From an uncultured Saprospiraceae bacterium (GTDB taxonomy: Bacteria; Bacteroidota; Bacteroidia; Chitinophagales; Saprospiraceae), in the NCBI GenBank assembly GCA_937959275.1, contig CALGLU010000006.1, positions 62,001 through 126,000 of the forward strand: 64,000 nucleotides of DNA. Reading direction: 5' to 3'. Position 1 is the first letter of the stretch. The number at the start of each line of letters is the position of its first letter. This document shows positions 10,101-17,975 of the stretch, one piece after another. The position numbers were made by a program, and so were the translations under genes. The notes under the pieces were generated by a model. It was not told the DNA's origin. It was given only the letters and a program-made list of their open reading frames with translations, and did no database searches.

Positions 10101-10183
10101 TAATTTTCTACTGTAAACTGTTGTGAAAAAAGTGCAGAATGAATACACAGACAATATCCTGCTAAGGTGATAATGTACCGCAT
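7121..10183 (-). CDS. Hybrid-propeller sensor histidine kinase, LytS/YehU type
   Basis: 1020 residues. A signal peptide is followed by many two-component-regulator propeller repeats (for example QDSQGFIWAGTYLGISRFDG and ESSQQELWLGGELGVTKLE) over about residues 25-640. A Y_Y_Y-type domain follows (about 680-765, ending YTFKLNASNSFG), then one membrane helix near 775-795, a short coiled coil, and a His_kinase domain with His818 in QMNPHFMFN. The ATPase domain has PFIENSIWHG and EDNGIGRD. The sensor is periplasmic, suggesting detection of an extracellular polymer or breakdown product. It sits divergently to the secreted proteins starting at 10446, which are its likely outputs. Confidence 0.92.
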   Translation of the reverse strand: MRYIITLAGYCLCIHSALFSQQFTVENYGLANGLNSPKIETIVQDSQGFIWAGTYLGISRFDGQHFINYTSAEGQRIGTIFCIREYEKSVLLLGGMEGLFVKKGNTIKAIPWPSEEGITFSVNEMTIDEEKNVWVATTLGPLKIPAHILRTAIDDPSALEELSILNAWTNSRLEDKRCARIKLDSIGNVWIANDYYLTKYYRDSLHILYDSYGKESLKITSIFPYSADSVLWAAPQSYMYKTIQGVTSAIWNPIKHPQSIIIRNQEYIVLTAFDLFSVKQDSPQKLINLQDENVFFPRELLLDSEDNFWIASHSGLYKLVENNFKQLTQTAHASKLELYGIELLDSGQLLLGGNYGTLYQKDPDKPSAAIIRHILDTRSELVDFHEDQHSTLWIASNYRGLFRIHKNGIQQYTEDDGLINNGLKCIFESSQQELWLGGELGVTKLEIINQGQIQLSPYKFGNDVANYFQVNQIIEGPGSKLWVGTNFGLFHIKDDTLQPYPLSIDVEEELDISDCIRASNGFTYIATKQNGILECRFNSDQNPEIITNYTKENELSTNTFIDILETKAGQIWAVGYNEICLISDIKNSSFTSPICFNKNNGFGLESYASIKMIEDTSGLIWLASTNGLSSIDPTLLKKNEQAPYLHIYDVLIDGRQEDLVQFGTGIDSISGLVTDLSLPYYKNYISFHVNAISMRDLADVSYTYQLIGIDKEPQISSTGGIINYPNLPSGHYTFKLNASNSFGISQINPLEYTFEIRPAFWKTSWFTVTCLLLGFLAVRYYFKRKEALYKKAEAEKNKVNKLIAELKIRAIRSQMNPHFMFNCLNAIQASIVAQNLNIASTYLSKFSKLLRMVLNYSEKDYIPLDKEVAFLDLYLELEKLRFGKSLEYAIELSEDIDPEEIMLPSFLIQPFIENSIWHGLMHKADNRKLWIRFYCLDNQDLLCCEIEDNGIGRDRSAELKKKNTSRIQHQSKGMRLSTERIELIKLQSDEKINFKIEDLKDQNQTPTGTKVILTLPMNYE

Positions 10184-10211
10184 GTAAGAAGATTGATCTT
10201 CTAGAAAGGTA

Positions 10212-10219
10212 CAAATAAA
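10212..10219 (-). promoter_or_regulatory. Candidate -7 box for the kinase-regulator operon
   Basis: On the minus strand the sequence TTTATTTGTACC lies 29 bp before the kinase start codon. It differs from TAnnTTTG at one position and strongly resembles the TATATTTGTACC found upstream of the histidine kinase gene at 29786. Confidence 0.4.
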
Positions 10220-10278
10220 CTGATTAAGTTCTAAATGTATTATCCGAACTAAAACCTGTTATTGAATATCAAGTGACG

Positions 10279-10311
10279 ACCTTTAAATAAGTCATAGCGA
10301 CCGTTAAATAA
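10279..10311 (+). promoter_or_regulatory. Tandem LytTR-type binding site, copy 1
   Basis: ACCTTTAAATAA (10279-10290) and ACCGTTAAATAA (10300-10311) are direct repeats with 21 bp between starts. This matches both the sequence style (A-C-x-GTTAA) and the 21-22 bp period of known LytTR operators such as AgrA sites. The pair lies in the divergent region between the kinase gene and the fibre-like protein gene. A weak -7 box (TACTTTTC, 10321-10328) follows 9 bp downstream. Confidence 0.7.
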
Positions 10312-10445
10312 AGATGTCTTTACTTTTCCTGCAATTATGGTCAAATTGAATCTGTAATCAGTACGATCAATCGTGACTAGTGGAATGTATCGATGAGCTG
10401 TCTGATTACTCTTTTATAACAATTTCTAAACCCTAAACTTTCAAC

Positions 10446-11261
10446 ATGAAAAAAACAATTTTCATTCTATTTGCCTTTTCTATGTTCTCAGTCATAACAA
10501 CTGCCCAAGGTCTGGTATCTCAATACGATGATGGTAGTGGTAATTATCTTAGGCTTGGGCTTAATGGCAGCATCGCATTCCCTAATACTAATTTATATGT
10601 TGGTGTAGATAAAATCGAAACCTATAAATTGAGTTTGGTGAATCCAGCACCAATACGACCAACCCTTCACCTTAATCCAGTTAGTGGTCATGTCACAATT
10701 GGTCCGACAGAGGAAGATTTTGCAACATTAACAATCAGATCATTTAATGAAGCGACTAATCCCATTGATCTTAGGTTAGAAGGTCATGGACGGATTTCTT
10801 CTCAAGGGTCATTTTATTTTCAGTTGGATGATAATAATAATGCCAATGAATATTTTTCAGTCAAAGGAAGTGCTTTTAATGATTTGTTTTGGATAGGTGA
10901 GAATGGCTTTAATTATATGAAGGGAAATTTATCCATTGGAAATGTCAGTAAACATGCAACTGGATATAGACTATCTGTCGATGGCAAGATTATGAGCGAA
11001 GAAGTTAGAGTCGAGTTAGATGCCAATTGGCCTGACTACGTATTTGACGATGATTATGTATTAACGCCATTAGAGACGCTGGAAAAAGAAATAGAAGAAA
11101 AAGGACATTTACCTGGTATCCCTTCTGCCGTCGTCATCGAAGAGGAAGGTTTCGAATTGGGTGAAATGAATAGACTCCTCGTAGAAAAAGTAGAAGAACT
11201 CACATTGTATGTGATTGAACTAAATCAAAAAATCAAACAACTTCAAGATGAACATAAATAA
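10446..11261 (+). CDS. Secreted fibre-like surface protein
   Basis: 271 residues with a clear signal peptide (MKKTIFILFAFSMFSVITTAQ). The middle is beta-rich with no domain I can name. The C-terminal 70 residues have the recurrent Bacteroidota pattern EKGHLPGIPSA, GFELGEMNRLLVEKVEELT and a final coiled coil (YVIELNQKIKQLQDEHK). This pattern is seen at the ends of many tail-fibre-like or S74-like cell-surface proteins in this phylum and probably drives trimerisation. It overlaps the next gene by 14 bp. The upstream tandem LytTR-type site suggests control by the neighbouring two-component system. Confidence 0.7.
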   Translation: MKKTIFILFAFSMFSVITTAQGLVSQYDDGSGNYLRLGLNGSIAFPNTNLYVGVDKIETYKLSLVNPAPIRPTLHLNPVSGHVTIGPTEEDFATLTIRSFNEATNPIDLRLEGHGRISSQGSFYFQLDDNNNANEYFSVKGSAFNDLFWIGENGFNYMKGNLSIGNVSKHATGYRLSVDGKIMSEEVRVELDANWPDYVFDDDYVLTPLETLEKEIEEKGHLPGIPSAVVIEEEGFELGEMNRLLVEKVEELTLYVIELNQKIKQLQDEHK

Positions 11262-12531
11262 TGCCTCTTTTATCCTTTTGGTCTGTATTCTCTGTGTTTG
11301 TAATCCTTTTGTATCAGCAGGTCAAAAAAACTGTGTTCCAGAGTCACTTTATCAAAGGTGGGAACTCATGGCGGAAGCCGACAAAAAATCCAATATACAA
11401 TACAAAAGCAACCAAATACCTCTTTTGAATTGGCCACTGAGATTAGCTAGTGGATTTAATTATCCTAATTATTATGTTATCAACAATTATGTAGATTTAG
11501 ATTCTGGACCAGGAATAGAGGACTATAATTGTGGAGCTAAATCTTACAATGGCCACAGAGGCACGGACATCGATCTGGATCCATTTGAGTGGCAGATGAA
11601 AAATGAAGGATCAGTAGATGTGATCGCTGCCGCTGCGGGTACAATTTTTGATAAAGATGATGGAATTTTTGATGAAAACTGCAATACCAGTCCTTGTCCA
11701 AGTAACACAAGAGGCAATTATGTAATCATTCAACATGATGACGGTAGTAGAACACTTTATTACCATATCAAAAGATTCTCAGTCACCAGTAAAAATATCG
11801 GTGATGCGGTGGCGCAAGGTGAGTACTTGGGAAAAGTAGGTAGTTCAGGATGTTCTAGTCATCCTCATCTACATTTTGAAGTTTGGAATAGCCAATTAGA
11901 TGTTGTTGATCCATTTGCAGGATCATGTAATACGACGACAACATCTAGTCTATGGGCTAATCAAAAACCATACAATGACACGGGTATAAATAGAATTGGT
12001 ACTTACAGCTCTGTACCCGTACATCCAGAAGGTAATGGTGCATGTCCTAACACTCATAATGTTAATCAAAAAAATCACTTCACTAGAGGCTCATCAGTGT
12101 ATATTCAAGGGAACTTAAGACATACCTTATCTGGTATTTGGGCATACATTAAAGTCAGGGACCCTAACGGCTTACTCGTGGCTGATCTTACATACACTCC
12201 ACCTACTGATGATCGATATTTTTTAAATCATACGTTCAACACATCATTATTTTCAGTCCCAGGGAAATACACAGTTACATTGAATTATTTCTTTGCTACT
12301 GTTACGCATGATTTTTGGGTGACTGATGGTTGTCCGAGTAACAGGACATTGAGCAATGAAACACATAATGCGGACCGATGGTACAATGCGAGCCAGACCA
12401 TCACCTCAAATTCAGATTCGAACGCAGGTGTTGAAACACTCTATAATGCAAACAATAGAATTACTATGACACCAGGCTTTAGTGCCAAAAATAGATTTAG
12501 AGCCTATTTAGGAAATGCGTGCATAAATTAA
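11248..12531 (+). CDS. Secreted M23 metallopeptidase with C-terminal sorting-like domain
   Basis: 427 residues with an N-terminal signal (LLVCILCVCNPFVSAG). The M23/LytM zinc peptidase core is visible: His103 and Asp107 in GHRGTDID, then the HxH pair His207/His209 in SSHPHLHFE, with a YYHI strand between. All expected ligands are present. M23 enzymes cut peptide cross-links in peptidoglycan or act on Gly-rich proteins. A beta-sandwich-like region (about 275-355) follows, then a C-terminal domain (RWYNASQTITSNSDS, MTPGFSAKNRFRAY) ending NACIN, as in the 3759 and 14311 proteins. Its start lies inside the end of the preceding gene, so it belongs to the same transcript. Confidence 0.88.
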   Translation: MNINNASFILLVCILCVCNPFVSAGQKNCVPESLYQRWELMAEADKKSNIQYKSNQIPLLNWPLRLASGFNYPNYYVINNYVDLDSGPGIEDYNCGAKSYNGHRGTDIDLDPFEWQMKNEGSVDVIAAAAGTIFDKDDGIFDENCNTSPCPSNTRGNYVIIQHDDGSRTLYYHIKRFSVTSKNIGDAVAQGEYLGKVGSSGCSSHPHLHFEVWNSQLDVVDPFAGSCNTTTTSSLWANQKPYNDTGINRIGTYSSVPVHPEGNGACPNTHNVNQKNHFTRGSSVYIQGNLRHTLSGIWAYIKVRDPNGLLVADLTYTPPTDDRYFLNHTFNTSLFSVPGKYTVTLNYFFATVTHDFWVTDGCPSNRTLSNETHNADRWYNASQTITSNSDSNAGVETLYNANNRITMTPGFSAKNRFRAYLGNACIN

Positions 12532-12581
12532 AACCGAACACGTTTAAGAAGATGGAAAAACTTTTAATTCTGCAGGTTTTG

Positions 12582-12614
12582 ACCGTTAAATAAACTGGAA
12601 CTACCGTTAAATAA
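12582..12614 (+). promoter_or_regulatory. Tandem LytTR-type binding site, copy 2
   Basis: Two identical copies of ACCGTTAAATAA (12582-12593 and 12603-12614) with the same 21-bp period as the site at 10279. Both sites are followed by TGCAATTA at offsets that differ by 10 bp. The position indicates that the coding start downstream is the ATG at 12718, not 12622. Confidence 0.72.
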
Positions 12615-12717
12615 ATTCTTCTTGCAATTAACAGAGGACAGAATTATTTTTTCAAATTATGCCAACAGAAGCAATACGTTGGTGTATGACAATTTCGAAA
12701 CCTTTAAACAATTTATA

Positions 12718-14135
12718 ATGATCAAATCAATTTCATCAATACTAGATTTCACTGTTTCAGGGAGATGTTTTTATCCAGCAGTTGTGATTTTAGTCCTGCA
12801 AGTCTTTACAGTTCCCGTTAGCCTCATCTCACAAGCCGATCAGATGCACACGATTGAAGGAAAATTACAGATAGGTGATGATGGTGCAACACCCACAGAA
12901 GGTACAATTCGGTATAATGATGAAACAAATGATTTTGAAGGATGGAATGGATCTGAATGGAAATCTTTCACCTTTGATCAGGATGAAGTTGCCAATGCAT
13001 TTATTGACCCGAATGCTGGTCCTTTTTCATACATCGGAAATGACACCGATATGTCATGGAGCTTGGCAGTGGCAGGAAGCCTGGCAACTAATAAGGTGCA
13101 GGTTTTTGCAGTGAATGACGGATGTTGGGGTTGGCAGTATTCAATCACAAATTCAGGGATACCTAGTTCAACTTCGACAAGTGATTTTGGATCATCTGTT
13201 GCTTTATTTGGGGGTTATAATTCTGAAATTCTCGCTGTCGGCGAACCGGGAAATTCTCATTATGGTGATGGCACAGGAATCGTGGAGTCTATCGTCTTGA
13301 TAATACAGGATCAACTTATCAATACCATATAGCTCCTTCTGATATAGCAGCTGGAGATGCCTTCGGACGTGATATTTCCGCCAGTGGTGTTCATATGGCT
13401 ATTTCTTCACCATATGACGATAACACATATTCTAATGCGGGTGCAGTTTACATTTATCGTGACAATGTCACCGGGGCAGCTATGAAGCAAAAAATTACTT
13501 CGCCACAAGCGGTGGCAAACGGCAATTTTGGCTATAAAGTCTTGATGTCAGGTTATGATCTTTTTATATATGCACGTGGTGAAGGAGGGTGGACTTTAAA
13601 TGGCATGGTATATCACTATGTCTACCAACCCATTCCTGGAATTTATACATATCAACAAACAATAGGAAACCCTGAACCGGGTAGTTTTCGTTATTTTGGA
13701 AATACTCTTGCTGCCGAGGGTGACTATCTCATGATTGGCACCTCCCAAAGTAGCGTCGATGATTACGATGGAGCTGTTTTATTTTATGAACGTCTCCCAT
13801 CTAATAACCAATTCAATTATATGCAGAAGATTACTGTACCTTATGTCTCTGATAATGATAATTTCGGAACAGGTATCGCAGTAGATTCAGATAGAATGGT
13901 TGTCTCTGCTCCCGGTCATGATGCAAAAGGGTTGAATGCGGGCGCACTTTTCGTTTTTGAAAGAGATGGGTCCAGTTGGAATCAAACTAAAACCTTAAGC
14001 GTTGCTGATCTTATTCCCGGTACTTTTCTGGGTACATCTTTATCAACCTATTCTTTCTGGTCTAATTCAATTATTGTTGGCTCTCGGTCATACAATCAGA
14101 GTACAGGCACGGTTCATCTTTTAAAGGTCAAGTAA
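12718..14135 (+). pseudogene. FG-GAP repeat surface protein interrupted by a one-base frameshift
   Basis: The track shows two ORFs (12622-13332 and 13395-14135) that are one gene. I choose the ATG at 12718 because it starts a signal peptide (MIKSISSILDF...) and leaves the tandem regulatory site upstream. An early segment (GTIRYNDETNDFEGWNG) is typical of Bacteroidota fibre-like proteins, and FG-GAP repeats follow (DFGSSVALFGGYNSEILAVG, NAGAVYIYRD, NAGALFVFERDG). Near 13281 the reading shifts: the first frame gives GTGIVES, while the other frame continues GVYRLDNTGSTYQYH from about 13284. Adding one G in ATCGTGGAG restores GIGGVYRLDN and one ORF of about 473 residues. This could be a real mutation, a sequencing error or phase variation. 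Confidence 0.8.
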
Positions 14136-14310
14136 AGTCTGCATTCTTCGAACAGGTGTTATAAAGCTTTTTGAGAAGCATACAATTCGAAAGATGAGCA
14201 TGTAAAAAAGACTAGTCTCAATAAGTAAATATTGTCTTAGACGAGGCATCATTATTTTATTAAAGTGCTTAACTTACAAGGACTCCTTCCACTAATAAAA
14301 TATTTATCTC

Positions 14311-16806
14311 ATGTTTTGTCAAAAGCTGAAGTCAGTCCTTATTTTGGTCGGTATGCTTTGCTGTATACAATCAACGATTTCCCAGCAATGTGCAAACCCT
14401 GTTTATGTAACAACGCCAGGAAATAATCTGCAAACTCTAATTGCCAATAATCCACCTGGAACATGTTTTTATTTTCCAAATGGCAATTATGCTTTTGGTA
14501 ATACCATTCCAAAAGATGATATGATTTTCGAAGGGGAGTCGAGAAGTGGTGTGCAAATAAATGGAAATGGATTTGAAAATGCATTTCACGGTATAGCTAG
14601 CGGCGTCAAAATTAGAAATATGACTCTGTTTAATTTTAATAACGATGCAGGTCAGAGTTTGCAAGAGCAAGCACCCATAAGAGGTTCTTTGAATATTTGG
14701 GCCGGTGAAAATGATCCTTTGGCAAGCAACTGGGTTATTGATAATATTGAAAGTCATAGCAATGTTGCTTCCGGAATATTTATCGGCAATTATTTTTTTG
14801 TTAGGAATAGTATATTTAGAGATAATGGAGTGACAGGAATCGGAGGGGATGATGTCGTTGGCACGTCGATATATAATAATGTTATTTTTAACAATGGAAT
14901 TAATCAAGCTAATGGAGCATTAGTGAATGGTGCGGGTATTAAAATCACGAAATCTGGTGGTCAATATATGCCTATAGACATTAGAAATAACGAGGTGTAT
15001 AATAATAATAGAGTTGGTATATGGGGTGATGTAGCTTGCCACTATTGGGAGATTGTTGGTAATAACGTGTATGATAATGAATCCCATGGTATTTTATATG
15101 AAATATCTGATCATGCTATTATTGCGTCAAATACCCTGAATAATAATGCAGCAAATTATTCAGGATTACCTGGCAATTGGTCAATTGGAGGAATCACTGT
15201 TGCAGAGTCTGCAGATGTAGAAGTGATATACAATAGTGTTTCGGGTTCGAGAGGTGGCATCGTTGTACAGCAAACGTATCGGCCTGCAAACTCATTTGAA
15301 GAAACGTATTATGCTCAGTTTGATGACCTGACCTTAGTCTGTTCGAATGTACTTGTCAATTATAATACGATCATTGGCGCTTCTGAATTTGGGATCGGCA
15401 ATGCTGGGACAGGCCTTGGACAACTCGATGCCAATTCTAATATTCGCTTTGAATGCAATACTTATCAAAGCCCTGAAAACATTTCGTTTTATGGGATTGA
15501 TGGACAGCAATACACCTATGCCCAATGGTTAGCAGCAGGATTTGATCAATGCATCAGTCCATCTAACCCAATTTGTCAGCGATCAGAAGAACCTGTTATC
15601 GATGGATTGGATGCTGATTGGGGACTAGAGAAATTTGATATTGATAAAGTCATTTTAGGTTCAGTTGATTCTGAAGCTGACTTGGATGCAAATTTTGAAA
15701 TCAGTTGGGACTTTTCTAATCTATACATCTACGCGACCATAGTCGATGATGTGTTGGTTGGAGACTCTCCTAATGCGTGGGAAGATGATGGCTTAGAAGT
15801 GTATATTGATGGTGGTCATGAACAATCGACGAGCTATGATGCCAATGACCATCATTTGATCTTCAAGTTGACAGATCCGAATACCGTTTATTATCATTCT
15901 GCTGGCACGATCAATCCTGCGGGTGTTGAGTATTCTCTGTCTTCTGCTCCTGGAGTCAGTTATGTTGAAATCAAGATTGATATCATAGATTTTATCGATA
16001 CATATGTTCAAGAATTTACAAATATTGGTATCGATCTCCACGTAAATGATGATGATGATGGCGGACTAAGAGAGACAAAGATTGCCTGGCATGCAAATAC
16101 GGATAATGCATGGAATAATCCATCTTTATTTGGAGCAGTCTATTTGGATCGTACGTTATGCTATTCTGAATGCAATGAAATTGACAACAGTCATTTTGAT
16201 TCAAATCTGGATGGTTGGAGCACATGGGGCTGCGATGCTGTTTATAATGATGGTGTTTGCGAAATTCAAAATATTCAAGATGTGGACAATCCTTGGAATG
16301 CCGCGCTTGCTTATTCGAATGTTCCTCTTATTCAGGGATCTTCTTATGCATTAACGTTTGGCATAGGTGATGACTCGAGTGATAGGTCTGTTTCCATCAA
16401 GGTTGGAAAGGGCTCAGATCCTTGGACGACAATATTTTATCTAACGATCTCACCGCCATCAAACCTTTTAGTATTCAGAGTAAATTTTGATATGCTTGAA
16501 CCAACGATTTTAGATGGACGTGTAGAGATTCAGGTGGGCGGTTCTCAGGACAAGCTTCTAGTTGATGATGTGCGCTTGATTCGATTGTATTGTGATTCGA
16601 CAACAGATTGCCTGGACAGCATGGTCGTTCTAGATCCGATTAACACCTCAGTCTATCAGGCTAATCAACACTTAAGTTCTACCGCCACAATTCAAAGCCC
16701 AATGGCTGTTGATTTTTTAGCAGGAGACAATATTGAATTGGATCCCAATTTCAATGTCGAGATGGGTGCTGTTTTTTTAGCTGATATCCAGTCATGTTCT
16801 AATTAA
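14311..16806 (+). CDS. Secreted right-handed beta-helix protein with CBM-like domains and C-terminal sorting-like domain
   Basis: 831 residues with a signal peptide (MFCQKLKSVLILVGMLCCIQ). Residues about 45-400 show the Asn-rich short-repeat pattern of a parallel beta-helix (FVRNSIFRDNGVTGIGGD, IYNNVIFNNG, IRNNEVYNNNRVGIWGD), as in polysaccharide lyases and pectinase-like proteins. About 425-615 resembles a CBM9-like domain (DGLDADWGLEKFDI, ANFEISWDFSNLYIYATI, WEDDGLEVYIDGG). About 620-755 resembles a CBM4/9 jelly roll (NSHFDSNLDGWSTWG). The last 70 residues are the shared domain (YQANQHLSSTATIQSP, GDNIELDPNFNVEMGA) ending SCSN. A role in binding or degrading polysaccharide is inferred. Confidence 0.8.
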   Translation: MFCQKLKSVLILVGMLCCIQSTISQQCANPVYVTTPGNNLQTLIANNPPGTCFYFPNGNYAFGNTIPKDDMIFEGESRSGVQINGNGFENAFHGIASGVKIRNMTLFNFNNDAGQSLQEQAPIRGSLNIWAGENDPLASNWVIDNIESHSNVASGIFIGNYFFVRNSIFRDNGVTGIGGDDVVGTSIYNNVIFNNGINQANGALVNGAGIKITKSGGQYMPIDIRNNEVYNNNRVGIWGDVACHYWEIVGNNVYDNESHGILYEISDHAIIASNTLNNNAANYSGLPGNWSIGGITVAESADVEVIYNSVSGSRGGIVVQQTYRPANSFEETYYAQFDDLTLVCSNVLVNYNTIIGASEFGIGNAGTGLGQLDANSNIRFECNTYQSPENISFYGIDGQQYTYAQWLAAGFDQCISPSNPICQRSEEPVIDGLDADWGLEKFDIDKVILGSVDSEADLDANFEISWDFSNLYIYATIVDDVLVGDSPNAWEDDGLEVYIDGGHEQSTSYDANDHHLIFKLTDPNTVYYHSAGTINPAGVEYSLSSAPGVSYVEIKIDIIDFIDTYVQEFTNIGIDLHVNDDDDGGLRETKIAWHANTDNAWNNPSLFGAVYLDRTLCYSECNEIDNSHFDSNLDGWSTWGCDAVYNDGVCEIQNIQDVDNPWNAALAYSNVPLIQGSSYALTFGIGDDSSDRSVSIKVGKGSDPWTTIFYLTISPPSNLLVFRVNFDMLEPTILDGRVEIQVGGSQDKLLVDDVRLIRLYCDSTTDCLDSMVVLDPINTSVYQANQHLSSTATIQSPMAVDFLAGDNIELDPNFNVEMGAVFLADIQSCSN

Positions 16807-16821
16807 AATCCGCTAAGAAGT

Positions 16822-16991
16822 CTAGTATCTCAAGCACTATATAAATGGTTGTATGAAAGCAGTTATTTTTCGTCTACTCAAGGCACAGGTTTGGTCTGAT
16901 AGCCATGGCTTATCATGGCCGGTTCTGTAACGACGAGAAGGCGGAAAAGAACAATTTAATACGTCTAGATATTTAGTTCTTGAGGCACTAA
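16822..16991. repeat. MITE-like hairpin element, compact copy
   Basis: A 170-bp imperfect palindrome 15 bp after the 14311 gene. The ends are related inverted repeats: CTAGTATCTCAAGCACTATA at the left and, on the other strand, TTAGTGCCTCAAGAACTAAA at the right. The similarity continues inward to an apex around AGCCATGGCT (16901-16910). It occurs again, inverted, at 53573-54066. It explains most of the non-coding gap up to 17056. No ORF is inside. Confidence 0.75.
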
Positions 16992-17056
16992 TTCAAACAG
17001 CGATCAAAATTGAAATCTTTGTTGAGTAAAAAGGCTTTTACCTTTTTGCAATTCAT

Positions 17057-17962
17057 TTAAAACACGGCATCTAAAAATAAGGACTTAAATATTCCAGTAC
17101 TATCCGAACTAAAATACGAATCTTGATTTTCTGTAGAGTGGATCACAAGCGTACCATTCTGGTTAAAGCATTTTACATTCGCGGTCTCACCATTGGATAG
17201 ACTGATATCTAATTCTTTAATGGGGTTGCCAGATGGAATGCCGTCATCATAAAAAGCTGTACCAGATATATTCTTAAGTTTTGAAATATAATTAGCCATA
17301 ACAGTTGAGTCCAATACCTCACCTGAATTGTTGATCCAATAATTTTCCTTTCGTGCACTAGAAGTTCCAGATTCTGACCGCAGTTTTAATTCTGTAATGT
17401 CAGACGGTAATCTCAATACATTTTTATTCCGATATGCATCCATTGATTGATTAATTGTCATACTAATAAACCCATCCACTACGTATACATTTTTATCATT
17501 CGATCTACGAACATAAGATTTAGCAGATCTGGTTTGCTGATTAAAATTAAATCTGCCAATGACAAGATCTTCTACTTTTTTATTTCCGCTAAATAGTTCT
17601 ATGCGTTTGCCTTTGATATCATCCACTTCATATTCAGCCCATTTATCTTCTGATTTGGCGACAGGACGTTCAGCTTTAATGCTGTTTAGATTTTGGAGCA
17701 GAGCAGTGACTGTTGGTCCTAAAGCATCAGCTTCGACTTTATCATTTTTTACTTTCCAACCGGTACCTGATTTTTGCAATTCAAATTGGGCAGCTGGATC
17801 GGCATTGTAGAATTTTATCTTATCAACTGCCGTGCTGTCTATTTGGATGATGTCTGTTGTAAAACTCCTGACCGTTTTTTTAGAGAATAATTTAGAGAGT
17901 AAAAATAAGGCGAGCAGACTCGCGAAGATGATCCAAAGTGTCTTATTCTTCATGGCAGTCAA
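17057..17962 (-). CDS. DUF4340 domain protein, last gene of Gld-like cassette 1
   Basis: 301 residues with one N-terminal membrane segment (TLWIIFASLLALFLLSKLF) and a large extracytoplasmic part. It matches the DUF4340 pattern: early IDSTAVDKIKFY, a short 'GxxWKVKNDKVEADAL' strand, and a SYVRRSNDKNVYVVDG segment. The start could be Met1 or Met4. It lies 13 bp after the GldG-like gene and ends the minus-strand cassette. The other cassette ends with a DUF4340 gene in the same position (61636), so the two likely act together with GldG. The molecular function is unknown. Confidence 0.8.
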   Translation of the reverse strand: MTAMKNKTLWIIFASLLALFLLSKLFSKKTVRSFTTDIIQIDSTAVDKIKFYNADPAAQFELQKSGTGWKVKNDKVEADALGPTVTALLQNLNSIKAERPVAKSEDKWAEYEVDDIKGKRIELFSGNKKVEDLVIGRFNFNQQTRSAKSYVRRSNDKNVYVVDGFISMTINQSMDAYRNKNVLRLPSDITELKLRSESGTSSARKENYWINNSGEVLDSTVMANYISKLKNISGTAFYDDGIPSGNPIKELDISLSNGETANVKCFNQNGTLVIHSTENQDSYFSSDSTGIFKSLFLDAVF

Positions 17963-17975
17963 ATTAATTCAAATA

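Noticed and set aside
14437-14907. 156-residue minus-strand ORF
   Set aside because: Antisense to the beta-helix gene, whose Asn-rich repeats keep the opposite frame open.
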